A stretch of DNA of 54,747 bases. Source: Hyphomonadaceae bacterium. GTDB taxonomy: Bacteria; Pseudomonadota; Alphaproteobacteria; Caulobacterales; Hyphomonadaceae. Where the stretch lies: assembly GCA_022844475.1 (NCBI GenBank), contig JALHLR010000024.1:1-54747 (forward strand), given 5' to 3'. The position numbers and the translations under genes are program-made. The notes below the pieces were generated by a model that was not told the origin of the DNA, made no database searches, and worked only from the letters and a program-made list of their open reading frames with translations. Numbering within the stretch: position 1 is the stretch's first letter; every line of letters begins with the position of its first letter. Positions 35,811 to 44,406 of this stretch are shown piece after piece.

Positions 35811-36815
35811 ATGCGCTTCGTGACCATTTCAGCTCTCGCCATCGTCCTGGGCGCAGGCGCCCTCGCGCCCGCCATCTCGCAGGTCTCCGGCCAGCCCGCC
35901 GCCACGCGCGCCTACATGGTCGAGCCGTTCACGCCTGCGAGCCCCATCACCATCACCGCCACCGGCGTGCGCCTGCGCGCCGAGCCCTTCACCGGCAACA
36001 CGCCCGTCCTCTCATCAGGCTCCCCGGGCATGCAGCTCACCGTTGTCGGCCTTTCGCGCCAGCCCGACTGGAACTGGTACCAGGTCATCCTCCGCAACGG
36101 GCAGAAGGCCTTCATCCGCTCCGACCTGACCTCCGCCCCCTCGCGCGGCGATGGCGCGCCTGCGCCTGTCGTCTCCAGCCCGAACACCTATCCAGCCCCG
36201 GTCATGCCGCCCGTCGCGGTCGCGCCCGTGGTCGCCCCACCCGTGCTCGCCCCGCCAGTTGTCGCCCCGCCAGTCGCGCCACAGCCGCCGATCAGCCTGC
36301 CGCTCCCCGCCGCTCAGCCCCTGCCGCCCATTCCCACGCAACCGCTCGCCAACAGTGGCGCCATCTCGCTCACGCCGGGCGCCGCCGCTGGACCGCTGCC
36401 GCCTGTCTCCAATCCGGCGCCTGCGGCTGTCGAAAACGGCCTGCTGGCAGTCGCGCCGACAGCGCCAACACCACGGCTCCAGCCAATCTCCCCCGCCGTC
36501 TCGTCTTCGCCCTCAAGCGTCGGCCAGCAGATACGCGCCCAGCTCGACGCCAAGCGCTGCTGGTCCGACAGCTCGAACATGATGGACGCAGACCGCCTCA
36601 AGGCGAGCTTCGTGCTCACCTTCAACGCCAGTGGCCGCTTCGCCGCCGAGCCGCGCCTGATCGAGCCCGCCGCAGAACCCGCAGGCGATCCCGCCATGAT
36701 GGTCTTCATCGCCAAGGCCCGCGCCGCCCTGCGCACCTGCAACGCGCTCGGCTACGACGTACCGGCAGGCTACGCATCCGGCGGCGAAGTCCGCGTCGAT
36801 TTCTCGGCCCGCTAG
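35811..36815 (+). CDS. Exported SH3 - proline-rich - TolA/TonB C-terminal-like fusion protein
   Basis: A 334-residue secreted protein. A signal peptide (cleavage near AISQV) is followed by an SH3b-type domain (about 40-105: ITATGVRLRAEPFTGNTPVL...WNWYQVILRNGQKAFIRSDL) and a long Pro/Ala/Val linker (about 110-240). The C-terminal domain (QIRAQLDAKRCWSDSSNM...RLKASFVLTFNASGRFAAEPRLIEPA) resembles the TolA/TonB C-terminal fold. The combination suggests an envelope protein bridging cell wall and an outer partner without a membrane anchor. The start ATG 35811 is chosen over GTG 35799. No TolB or Pal gene is nearby. Confidence 0.85.
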   Translation: MRFVTISALAIVLGAGALAPAISQVSGQPAATRAYMVEPFTPASPITITATGVRLRAEPFTGNTPVLSSGSPGMQLTVVGLSRQPDWNWYQVILRNGQKAFIRSDLTSAPSRGDGAPAPVVSSPNTYPAPVMPPVAVAPVVAPPVLAPPVVAPPVAPQPPISLPLPAAQPLPPIPTQPLANSGAISLTPGAAAGPLPPVSNPAPAAVENGLLAVAPTAPTPRLQPISPAVSSSPSSVGQQIRAQLDAKRCWSDSSNMMDADRLKASFVLTFNASGRFAAEPRLIEPAAEPAGDPAMMVFIAKARAALRTCNALGYDVPAGYASGGEVRVDFSAR

Positions 36816-36888
36816 GCAGACGCCGCCGTTCAACCTGGGTTAAGCTCGGTTCCGCCAGAGTCGGGTCTGGACGAGACGAGGTGGGACG

Positions 36889-37311
36889 ATGAAACGCCAT
36901 TCGATCATGCTGCTTGCCAGCGCGCTCGCGCTGAGCGCCTGTGCGACCGCCGAAGGCTATCGCCAGCGCATGGACATGCTTCTCGGCGCATCCTCCGACG
37001 CCGTGCTGGTCAACTGGGGCCCGCCGCAAAGTCGCACGCCCATGTCCGACGGCCGCGAACTGTGGAGCTATGCAAAGACCGTGGTGGAGGATCGCGCCGG
37101 CTACTGGCGCGACGATACCCGCGAAGTCACCCGCACCTACAAGGACAAGGACGGCGTCAAGCGCACCGAGACGATCACCGAGACCTTTCCGGTATGGGAG
37201 CCACCCCAGTCTTTCCGGTCGCATTGCGCCACCCGCTTCGTGATGGCTGCGGGCCGCGTCCAGGACGTGTCATTCGACGGCGAAGCTTGTGTCGCCGAAG
37301 AGCTGCAATAG
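36889..37311 (+). CDS. Small predicted lipoprotein, BamE/SmpA-like pattern
   Basis: A 140-residue lipoprotein with lipobox LSAC (Cys18). The start of the mature part (MDMLLGASSDAVLVNWGPP, then GRELWSYAK) follows the BamE/SmpA-type pattern in which a short helix precedes a WGxP turn and strand. Charged strands and two Cys follow. BamE similarity is weak and is inference; the family is otherwise unknown to me. GAGGTGGGA lies just upstream of ATG 36889. Confidence 0.75.
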   Translation: MKRHSIMLLASALALSACATAEGYRQRMDMLLGASSDAVLVNWGPPQSRTPMSDGRELWSYAKTVVEDRAGYWRDDTREVTRTYKDKDGVKRTETITETFPVWEPPQSFRSHCATRFVMAAGRVQDVSFDGEACVAEELQ

Positions 37312-37383
37312 CGTCCGGCAACGATTTCGCTTGAAGTCCCGCCCCATCGCGGGCTTTCTTCCCGCAACAGGGGAGGATGCCTC

Positions 37384-38265
37384 ATGAGAAGGCTCGCACT
37401 TTCAGTACTCGTAGCGATAGCCTTCGCGCCGTCCGCGCTGGCCCAGCTTCCCTCGGCCAAGACCGTTGATCTTGGCGACGGTATCCACGTCATCTTCGGG
37501 CAGGGCGGAAATATCGGCGTCTCCACCGGCCCCGATGGCGTCTTCGTCATCGACGACCAGTATCCCGGCACCGCGCCCGCCAACCTTGCAAAGATCAAGG
37601 AGATCGCAGGCGCCGGCCCGCGCTATCTCGTCAACACGCACTGGCATGGCGACCATGCGGGCGGCAACGCCGCCTTTGCAGAGGCTGGCGCGATGATCTT
37701 CGCCCACGAGAACGTCCGCAAGCGCCTGTCCGGCCAGGTGAAGTCGATCGGCCTCAACGGCCAGCCTGCGCCTACCTCGCCCGAACCCGCATGGCCCGTT
37801 GTCACCTTCACCTCAGGCGTCGACTTCCACCTCAATGACGAGACGATCCTCGTGTCCAAGATGCGCGTGTCGCACACGGACGGCGATTCGATCATTCGCT
37901 TCGTCGAACCGAACATCATCCATGCCGGCGACATCTTCTTCAACGGCATCTTCCCTGTCATCGATCTCGGCTCCGGCGGTTCAGTGAAGGGCTATCTCGC
38001 CGCGATGGAAGAAATCTGGGCGATGGCCGACGACAAGACGCGCATCATCCCCGGACATGGCGACATGGCGGCGAAGGCCGATCTCAGGAAGCAGATCGAC
38101 ATGCTCACTGGCGCCATCGCCGCCGTCGAGAAGCACGTGAAGGCCGGCGACTCGCTTCAGAAAACCGTCGCCGCCAAGCCGCTGAAACCCTGGTCGAAAT
38201 ACGCCTGGAGCTTCATCAGCGAAGACAGCTTCACGACAACGCTCTACAACGGCCTCAAGCAGTAG
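37384..38265 (+). CDS. Periplasmic metallo-beta-lactamase-fold hydrolase (tandem copy 1)
   Basis: A 293-residue MBL-fold protein with a cleavable signal (ALAQL, residue 21). The zinc motif HWHGDH is at residues 86-91; further metal ligands lie in MRVSHTDGDSII, IHAGDIFF and IIPGHGDMA. It resembles exported MBL proteins of the B3-like/hydroxyacylglutathione-hydrolase side rather than a proven antibiotic resistance enzyme. The start ATG 37384 has GGGGAGG upstream. It ends 8 bp before a close paralogue, so the two form one transcript. Substrate unknown. Confidence 0.92.
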   Translation: MRRLALSVLVAIAFAPSALAQLPSAKTVDLGDGIHVIFGQGGNIGVSTGPDGVFVIDDQYPGTAPANLAKIKEIAGAGPRYLVNTHWHGDHAGGNAAFAEAGAMIFAHENVRKRLSGQVKSIGLNGQPAPTSPEPAWPVVTFTSGVDFHLNDETILVSKMRVSHTDGDSIIRFVEPNIIHAGDIFFNGIFPVIDLGSGGSVKGYLAAMEEIWAMADDKTRIIPGHGDMAAKADLRKQIDMLTGAIAAVEKHVKAGDSLQKTVAAKPLKPWSKYAWSFISEDSFTTTLYNGLKQ

Positions 38266-38273
38266 GTATCGAT

Positions 38274-39266
38274 ATGCGCATCGCTCTCTCGACCGTCGCC
38301 ATCGCCTGCCTTGCAAGCCTCGCCGCCTGTGCGACGCCAAACCCGCCGACCCCGAGGGAGCCGAACCTCATCGCTCGGCATCCGCCGGAGCAACTGCCGG
38401 TCCCTCCACGTGCGCAACCACCGTCCGGCCCCAACAGCCAGGCCTTCTCGCGCGCCGTGGATCTCGGCTCAGGCATCTCCATGCTGATCGGGCAGGGCGG
38501 CAATCTCGGCCTCAGCGTCGGCGATGACGGCGTCTTCCTGATCGACGATCAGTACGTCACCAACGCGACCGCCAATCTCGCCAAGATCGAGGAACTGGCC
38601 AAGGGCAAGCCGAAATACCTCGTCAACACGCACTGGCACTTCGACCATGCCGGCGGCAACGAGACTTTCGCAAAAGCGGGCGCGACCATCTTCGCCAGCG
38701 AGAATGTCCGCAAGCGTCTCTCCAACGAGATCATCACCACCGGCCGCACAGCCCAGCCGCAAGCCGCGCCCAAGGCTGCCTGGCCCGTCGTCACCTTCAC
38801 CTCGGGCGTCGACTTCCACCTCAACGGCCAGACCATCCGCGCCATCAATGCGCCGATGCCGACACACACCGATGGCGATGTGCTGATCTACTTTGTCGAG
38901 GCTGACGTGCTCCACATGGGCGATACCTACATGAAGGACCGCTATCCCTTCGTCGACACCGGTTCGGGCGGCACGCAGGCTGGCTTCATCGCTACGCTCA
39001 CCCGCGCTCTCGAAATCACCGGCCCCAACACAAAGATCATCCCCGGCCATGGCGACCTCGCCACCGAGGCCGATCTCCAGGCTGCGCTCGACATGCACAA
39101 GGGCGCCCGCGCCGCAGTTGATGCTCTGGTGAAGCAGGGCAAGACGCTCCAGGAAACCGTCGCCGCCAAACCGCTCCAGCCATGGAATGCACGCTTCGGC
39201 GGCCCCGGCGGCTTCATCAACGACGACGCCTACGCAACGGTGATCTATAACGAGCTGAAGCAGTAG
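38274..39266 (+). CDS. Lipoprotein metallo-beta-lactamase-fold hydrolase (tandem copy 2)
   Basis: A 330-residue paralogue of the preceding gene. It differs at the N terminus: lipobox LAAC (Cys19), then a Pro-rich linker to about residue 55 before the MBL domain. The zinc motif HWHFDH is at residues 120-125; AFxxAGxxIFAxENVRKRL and VVTFTSGVDFHLN are shared almost word for word with copy 1, as is the C-terminal IIPGHGD region. So one copy should be soluble and the other membrane-tethered. The ribosome-binding site is a weak AGGT; translation may depend on copy 1. Confidence 0.92.
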   Translation: MRIALSTVAIACLASLAACATPNPPTPREPNLIARHPPEQLPVPPRAQPPSGPNSQAFSRAVDLGSGISMLIGQGGNLGLSVGDDGVFLIDDQYVTNATANLAKIEELAKGKPKYLVNTHWHFDHAGGNETFAKAGATIFASENVRKRLSNEIITTGRTAQPQAAPKAAWPVVTFTSGVDFHLNGQTIRAINAPMPTHTDGDVLIYFVEADVLHMGDTYMKDRYPFVDTGSGGTQAGFIATLTRALEITGPNTKIIPGHGDLATEADLQAALDMHKGARAAVDALVKQGKTLQETVAAKPLQPWNARFGGPGGFINDDAYATVIYNELKQ

Positions 39267-39477
39267 CCGGGTTTCCCCGGCCAGATCACCCGCGCATCAA
39301 CGGCGCGGGGTGGATGCAGGCAAGCGTGAAGAGCCTCTCGAGGCAACGCGACGAGGCATTTTCCAGAGACTGGCCCTGAGCAGGCCGGCCCGCTCGCTGG
39401 CAGCTCCAACGGCGCCAAGCGGGTGAAATGCAGTCCGCGATCTGCCATCCCCGGCCTGAATGCGAATGCGTGTCTGG

Positions 39478-40251
39478 TCACGCATCTCCACAGACGACAC
39501 ACGCCGGATCTGCCGGAAGCTTCACCGTCCGGCTGTCTCCCGACAGACCGTCGAACAGCCACACCTTCCCCGCCATCGACGGCGCAGCGCCGGTGATCTC
39601 CTTCACCGCCTCGAGCGCCATCCGCGCGCCGATCATGCCCGTCAGCGGACCGATCACGCCAACCATCGCACACGTCTCCTCAGTCTCAGGCATGTCGGAC
39701 ACGAGACAGCGATAGCAGGGCAGGCGCTCGCCAATCGGCTTGCCCAGGGTCAGTCCCGACCTGAATACCGCGACCTGCGCGCTCCACCGCCCGACCGCGC
39801 CAGACACCAGCGGAACACCCGCCCGATGACATGCCGCATTCACATCAAACCGCGTCGTGAAACTGTCCGAGCCATCAACGACAAGGTCGGCACCCGCAAT
39901 CAGCGCCCCCGCATTCGCCGCGTCGAGCCGCACCTGTTCGCCACGAATCGCCACATCCGGATTCAGCGCGCCGAGACGCTCGCGCGCGACCTCCGCCTTC
40001 GCTCGCCCCACATCAGGTGTCGCAAACAGCACCTGCCGCTGCAGGTTCGACAGCGACACCGTGTCATCATCGATGATCGTCAGCGATCCGACCCCCGCCG
40101 CCGCCAGATACATCGCGGCCGGTCCCCCCAGCGCGCCCGCGCCGATCATCACCACGCGTGAGAGAAGCAGCCGCTGCTGCCCCGGTCCGCCGACCTCCCG
40201 CAGCATGATGTGCCGGGCGTAGCGTTCCAGCTGCGAGGGGGTTAGAGTCAT
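39478..40251 (-). CDS. MoeB/ThiF family adenylyltransferase
   Basis: A 257-residue E1-like enzyme that adenylates the C-terminal Gly-Gly of a small sulfur carrier (MoaD or ThiS type). Signatures: ERYARHIMLREVGGPGQ, nucleotide loop MIGAGALGGPAAMYLAAAG, D...SLSNLQRQVLF, ADLVVDGSDSFTTR, and the zinc ligands CYRC and CVVC. Without a neighbouring moaD or thiS I cannot decide between molybdopterin and thiamine pathways. The ATG 40251 is chosen over an in-frame TTG at 40266. The 211 bp beyond its stop (39267-39477), shared with the convergent MBL operon, show no gene or clear terminator. Confidence 0.9.
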   Translation of the reverse strand: MTLTPSQLERYARHIMLREVGGPGQQRLLLSRVVMIGAGALGGPAAMYLAAAGVGSLTIIDDDTVSLSNLQRQVLFATPDVGRAKAEVARERLGALNPDVAIRGEQVRLDAANAGALIAGADLVVDGSDSFTTRFDVNAACHRAGVPLVSGAVGRWSAQVAVFRSGLTLGKPIGERLPCYRCLVSDMPETEETCAMVGVIGPLTGMIGARMALEAVKEITGAAPSMAGKVWLFDGLSGDSRTVKLPADPACVVCGDA

Positions 40252-40313
40252 GACGCGCAATCCCAATCAGCAGACAAGTCGGGAGCAGAAATCATGAGCC
40301 TCCCAGCAATTCA

Positions 40314-41678
40314 ATGGGCCGCACTTCAACGCCGGAGTTGCGCCTTTTGACCACCGAGCCCTCCTCCAACGTCTACCAGCCGCTGATCGACGAGATCATC
40401 GCCGGCCGCCGCAACATCTTCCTCACCGGCCGCGCCGGCACCGGCAAGACCACGCTGCTGCGCCAGCTGATCTTCAACTCGCTGGAGAAGGCGATTGTCC
40501 TCGCCCCTACCGGCCTCGCGGCGGTCAATGTCGGCGGCCAGACCATCCACTCCTTCTTCAACTTCCCGCCCCGCCTCCTCGACATGGGCGACACCAAGAA
40601 GATCCGCAACCAGCGCGTCGTGAAGGCGATCGAGACCATGGTGATCGACGAGGTCTCCATGGTGCGCGCCGACATGATGCAGGCGATCGACAACTCGCTG
40701 CGCCTCAATCGAGGCAACCGCCAGCCCTTCGGCGGCGTCCGCATGATCCTCTCGGGCGACCTCCACCAGCTGCCGCCCGTGGTCGGCAGCGATGTCGAAC
40801 ACATTCTGGAAGAGAGCTATGGCGGCGCCTGGTTCTTCAAGGCGCCGGGCTTCCAGGCCGGCCAGTTCCGCCTCGCAGCCCTGAAACGCATCTTCCGCCA
40901 GGAGGACGCATCCTTCATCCGCATCCTCAACGGGCTGCGCAATGCGCGTCTCGCGCCGGAGGACGTCGATATCCTCCGCACGCGCGTCTCCACACGCTCG
41001 CCGGCCGATGCGAGCCAGACCCATGTCGTCCTAACGCCCAACAACGCCGCTGCCTGGCGTATCAACCAGATGCGCCTGGCCGAACTTCCCGGTCCTGCGC
41101 GAGATTACACCGCATCGCTCGAAGGCAATTTCGAACCCAAGGCCTTCCCGACCGAGGAGGTGCTCGAACTGAAAGCCGGCGCGCGCGTGATGATGATCCG
41201 CAACGATCCGTCGGGCCGGTGGGTCAATGGCTCGCTGGGCGTGGTGCAGGGGCTCGGTGAGAGCGACGCCTACGTGAAGATCGCCGGCGAGACGCATCGC
41301 GTCAGCCAGCAGGCGTGGGAGAAATTCCGCTACGAGTTCGATGCCACGTCGAAATCCGTCTCGCGCTCCGTCGTCGGCTCGTTCAAGCAGCTGCCGCTGC
41401 GCCTCGCCTACGCCACCACGATCCACAAGAGCCAGGGCATGACGCTCGACAAGGTCTATATCGACTTCGATCGCGGCATGTTCGCCCACGGCCAGGCCTA
41501 TGTCGCCTTCTCGCGCTGCCGCTCGCTCGAAGGCCTCGAACTCTCCCGCGAGCTCCGCCCGCGCGACATCATTATCGACCGCTCCGCCTTCGACTTTGGC
41601 GGACTGACGCCGGTCAGCGACACCGAACACTTCCTGCTCGCCGACATGGCGAAGCCGGAGCTTGAGCTGAAAGGCTAG
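40314..41678 (+). CDS. PIF1/RecD-like superfamily 1 helicase
   Basis: A 454-residue ATP-dependent DNA helicase. Walker A GRAGTGKT is at residues 39-46, Walker B VIDEVSM, motif III SGDLHQLPPV, and the C-terminal SH3-like insert and motifs TIHKSQGMTLDKVYID and YVAFSRCRSLEGLEL. This matches bacterial PIF1-like helicases, which have been linked to genome maintenance such as G-quadruplex unwinding. ATG 40314 is the likely start. The stop TAG lies in a CTAG that is also the stop of the convergent gene at 41675. Confidence 0.92.
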   Translation: MGRTSTPELRLLTTEPSSNVYQPLIDEIIAGRRNIFLTGRAGTGKTTLLRQLIFNSLEKAIVLAPTGLAAVNVGGQTIHSFFNFPPRLLDMGDTKKIRNQRVVKAIETMVIDEVSMVRADMMQAIDNSLRLNRGNRQPFGGVRMILSGDLHQLPPVVGSDVEHILEESYGGAWFFKAPGFQAGQFRLAALKRIFRQEDASFIRILNGLRNARLAPEDVDILRTRVSTRSPADASQTHVVLTPNNAAAWRINQMRLAELPGPARDYTASLEGNFEPKAFPTEEVLELKAGARVMMIRNDPSGRWVNGSLGVVQGLGESDAYVKIAGETHRVSQQAWEKFRYEFDATSKSVSRSVVGSFKQLPLRLAYATTIHKSQGMTLDKVYIDFDRGMFAHGQAYVAFSRCRSLEGLELSRELRPRDIIIDRSAFDFGGLTPVSDTEHFLLADMAKPELELKG

Positions 41679-42124
41679 TCACCCGCCTCGCAGGGCGTCG
41701 TCCGCTCGACACGCTTCAGCGCGCCGATGACGATGGACCGATACCCCTGCGGCCACTGGTCGGACGCCACTGCATTGTCGCGAACAGGGCAGGTGGGAAT
41801 GCGCGTATCGCCCGCATGCGCCTGATAGGCAAAAGCATGGTCGAGCCCGTTGTTGAACTCGATCACCGCGCCGATCTCCCGCGCGACGGTCAGCGACACC
41901 GCAACCTCGCCGGGATTGCGCGGCATTGGCGCCAGCCGGTTCTTGTCCGTCGATGTCACGATGCGGATCTTCCCATCGCCCGTCGGCGCAAAGATCACCG
42001 TGCGATCGGGAACCATCTCGAAGCTCTCGACGATGGCGCCGGCGACAAGCGGCGCGGGCTCCTGCTGCGCATGAGCTGCAGCAGGCAGGATCGCAATGGC
42101 CAGAATGGCGGCGCCGATCTTCAT
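41675..42124 (-). CDS. Small secreted protein of unknown function
   Basis: A 149-residue protein with a Sec signal peptide (cleavage near AHAQQ, residue 20). The mature part is beta-rich in appearance (SFEMVPDRTVIFAPTGDGKIRIV, VAVSLTVAREIGAVIEFNN) and has two Cys that could pair (TCPVRDN and the C-terminal TTPCEAGD). I do not recognise a family. It is downstream of dut (47-bp gap) on the same strand and shares its stop in a CTAG with the convergent helicase. Confidence 0.75.
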   Translation of the reverse strand: MKIGAAILAIAILPAAAHAQQEPAPLVAGAIVESFEMVPDRTVIFAPTGDGKIRIVTSTDKNRLAPMPRNPGEVAVSLTVAREIGAVIEFNNGLDHAFAYQAHAGDTRIPTCPVRDNAVASDQWPQGYRSIVIGALKRVERTTPCEAGD

Positions 42125-42171
42125 GGCCGCAGGCTGTCGGAAAAGCCCCGGCCCGGCAAGCAGCCGCACTG

Positions 42172-42624
42172 CTATCGTCCGGTCGACCCGAACCCGCCCG
42201 AACCGCGCAGCGTTTCGTCGAGCGTTGCGACAACGTTCAGCTCGGCGCGCGTCACCGGCGCGATCACCATCTGCGCGATCCGCTCGCCGCGCTTGATGAC
42301 GAACGCCTCCTGGCCAAGATTGATCAGGATCACCTTCACCTCGCCGCGATAGTCCGCATCGATCGTGCCCGGCGTGTTGAGGCAGGTGACGCCATGCTTG
42401 GCCGCCAGCCCCGAGCGCGGCCGCACCTGCGCCTCGTGTCCTGCCGGCAGCGCAATGGTGAGCCCCGTTGGAATCATCGCCCGCTCGCCAGGCTTCAGCG
42501 TAACCGGCGCGTCCTCGCCAACCGCCGCGCGCAGGTCCATGCCCGCAGCATCCGCCGTCTCATAGGCGGGCAGGGCGAGGCCCTCGAAATGCGGGAGGGG
42601 AACAACGCGGATGGTGACAGGCAT
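42172..42624 (-). CDS. dut: Deoxyuridine 5'-triphosphate nucleotidohydrolase (dUTPase)
   Basis: A 150-residue trimeric dUTPase that hydrolyses dUTP to dUMP and pyrophosphate, keeping uracil out of DNA. The five motifs are present: [45 protein letters not shown]; and the C-terminal P-loop-like [11 protein letters not shown]. The start ATG 42624 ([10 protein letters not shown]) is the family start. It lies downstream of coaBC and Dabb on the same strand, matching the common coaBC-dut association. Confidence 0.98.
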   Translation of the reverse strand: MPVTIRVVPLPHFEGLALPAYETADAAGMDLRAAVGEDAPVTLKPGERAMIPTGLTIALPAGHEAQVRPRSGLAAKHGVTCLNTPGTIDADYRGEVKVILINLGQEAFVIKRGERIAQMVIAPVTRAELNVVATLDETLRGSGGFGSTGR

Positions 42625-42703
42625 GGAGTGGCTCCTCGAGGCGCCATCACTAGCGCGGAAGACCCGGTCGGGCGAGCGCCGCCCAGGCGCCGTCCACAGA
42701 GGA

Positions 42704-42988
42704 TCAGGCCTCAACGTCGGCCGCAAACCGCAGCTCGCGGCGCGGGCGGACCGTATTCGTCACGTCCATGTAGGTCGGGTGGCGCTTGTAGGCGTGCAGC
42801 GCCTCGATATCGGGAAACTCCGCATAGACCACGATGTCGATCTCGTTGCCGAACAGATCCGCCTTGCGATTGGGGGTGACCTCAAAAAGCGTCGAGCCCG
42901 GAATCGTGCCGAGCCGCTTGAGATGTGCGGTGATCTCCGCTGCCTCGCGCGGGTCCTTCAGCGTGAAGAAGACGATGTGCCGGATCAT
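42704..42988 (-). CDS. Dabb (stress-responsive alpha/beta barrel) domain protein
   Basis: A 94-residue single-domain protein with the dimeric alpha/beta-barrel pattern: [12 protein letters not shown] at the N terminus, [27 protein letters not shown] at the C-terminal half. Members are small ferredoxin-like-fold proteins, some enzymatic, many uncharacterised. It sits between coaBC and dut, probably in the same operon. The start is ATG 42988, or an in-frame GTG at 42997; no Shine-Dalgarno is seen for either. Confidence 0.88.
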   Translation of the reverse strand: MIRHIVFFTLKDPREAAEITAHLKRLGTIPGSTLFEVTPNRKADLFGNEIDIVVYAEFPDIEALHAYKRHPTYMDVTNTVRPRRELRFAADVEA

Positions 42989-43038
42989 GGAGGACACCTA
43001 GGAGGAGAACGGTTCCGGGGCCATTCCGGATGGCTGCG

Positions 43039-44265
43039 CTATTCCGCCGCGTTCGTCCGGGAATCGTCGAAAGTCGCTGCGATCCGCTCGGCAAGCTTCA
43101 TCGCGACTTCCGCCTTGCCCATGCGCGGCCAGCGCTCGGTGCCTGCCTTGGTCACCAGCAGCACTTCATTGTCCGCCCCGCCCATCACGTCGCCCGAGAC
43201 ATCATTGGCGACGATCCAGTCGCAGCCCTTGCGGGCAAGCTTGCCCCGCGCGTGGCGCTCGACATCGCTCGTCTCGGCCGCAAAGCCGATCACCAGCCGC
43301 GGACGATCCTTCCGCCTGGCCCCGATCGACTTGAGGATGTCCGGATTCTCCACCAGCTGCAGCGCGACCTTGTCCTCAGCTCCGCCCTTCAGCTTCAGCT
43401 TGCCCTGCGCCCGCGTCGCCGGGCGCCAGTCAGCAACAGCAGCAACGCCGATGAAGATGTCTGCCGGCAGGCTCGCCTTCACCGCGTCCTGCATCTCGAC
43501 AGCCGTCTCGACACGCAGCGCCGTAACGCCATCGGGAATCGGAAGCTGCGTCGGCCCGGTGACAAGCCGCACGTCGGCGCCGAGCCGGGCGAGCGCGTCT
43601 GCAATCGCATAGCCCTGCTTGCCCGACGAATGATTGGAAATGAAACGCACCGGGTCCAGCGGCTCACGTGTCGGACCTGCAGTGACCACGGCACGAAAGC
43701 CCGCAAGCGGACCATGCCCCTTCGGCCCCGCAAGCATGCGGCGAACTTCCTTCGCAATGCGGTCGGGCTCGGGCAACCGACCGGCGCCGAACTCGCCGCA
43801 CGCCATCGGCCCGACATCCGGCTCCATGACCGTCACGCCATCCGCGCGCAGCTGTGCAACATTCCGCTTCGTGGCGGCGTGCTCCCACATCCGCACATTC
43901 ATGGCGGGAACCATCAGCACCGGCTTGTCGGTCGCGAGCAGGGCGGTGGATGCAAGATCGTTGGCAAGCCCGTTCGCAGCCTTGGCCATCAGGTCCGCCG
44001 TCGCGGGGCACACCACGACGAGATCGGCCGAGCGCGACAGCTCGATATGCCCCATCTCCGCTTCGTCGGTGAGGCTGAACAACTCCTGATAGACCTTGTC
44101 GCCCGACAGCGAGCCAAGCGACAGCGGCGTCACGAACTCAGCACCGGCCCGGGTCAGGATCACGCGCGCGCCAATCCCCTCGCGCGCCAGCAGCCGGATC
44201 AGCTCGAGCGACTTGTAGGCCGCGATGCCGCCGCCGACGATCAGAAGGATGCGCTTGCCGTCCAG
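43039..44265 (-). CDS. coaBC: Bifunctional phosphopantothenoylcysteine decarboxylase / phosphopantothenate-cysteine ligase, CTG start
   Basis: CoaBC makes 4'-phosphopantetheine from 4'-phosphopantothenate and cysteine in coenzyme A synthesis. The N-terminal CoaC flavoprotein domain shows GKRILLIVGGGIAAYKSLEL, PAMNVRMWEH and the GPMACGEFG loop with the active-site Cys. The CoaB domain begins near VTAGPTREPLDPVRFISNH and has GYAIADALARLGA and VAAVADWRP. The first 34 conserved residues lie upstream of the first GTG (44163), but no ATG, GTG or TTG exists between them and an upstream in-frame TAA. The likely start is CTG 44265, preceded by GGAGAGG with the GGAG core 7 nt away. The length of 408 residues is normal for the family. 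Confidence 0.95.
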   Translation of the reverse strand: MDGKRILLIVGGGIAAYKSLELIRLLAREGIGARVILTRAGAEFVTPLSLGSLSGDKVYQELFSLTDEAEMGHIELSRSADLVVVCPATADLMAKAANGLANDLASTALLATDKPVLMVPAMNVRMWEHAATKRNVAQLRADGVTVMEPDVGPMACGEFGAGRLPEPDRIAKEVRRMLAGPKGHGPLAGFRAVVTAGPTREPLDPVRFISNHSSGKQGYAIADALARLGADVRLVTGPTQLPIPDGVTALRVETAVEMQDAVKASLPADIFIGVAAVADWRPATRAQGKLKLKGGAEDKVALQLVENPDILKSIGARRKDRPRLVIGFAAETSDVERHARGKLARKGCDWIVANDVSGDVMGGADNEVLLVTKAGTERWPRMGKAEVAMKLAERIAATFDDSRTNAAE

Positions 44266-44369
44266 GACGCCTCTCCGGAATTATCCTGAATAGATAGAGA
44301 AACTTGCTCAGGATTGCACCAAGCCGATTGGCGCGATTGCGACGCCCGGGACAAGAAATGGGTAAGGAG

Positions 44370-44399
44370 TTGGCCTCCAGCCCGCTGCCGACCTAGATT
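44370..44399 (+). promoter_or_regulatory. Promoter of gre, probably producing a leaderless mRNA
   Basis: TTGGCC (44370-44375), 18-bp spacer, TAGATT (44394-44399); the extended -10 CCTAGATT approaches the Caulobacter GCTANAWC. Seven bases separate the -10 from ATG 44407, so transcription would begin on or next to the start codon. Confidence 0.5.
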
Positions 44400-44406
44400 C
44401 AGGGCG

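Noticed and set aside
35660..36892. 410-residue alternative plus-strand frame over the SH3/TolA-C-like gene
   Set aside because: Arg/Ala-rich without signal peptide or domains, whereas the 35811 frame has a signal peptide and recognisable domains.
37384..39266. Acquired beta-lactam resistance genes
   Set aside because: Only the general metallo-beta-lactamase fold motif is present; no mobile element or resistance context, and sequence resembles broad hydrolases.
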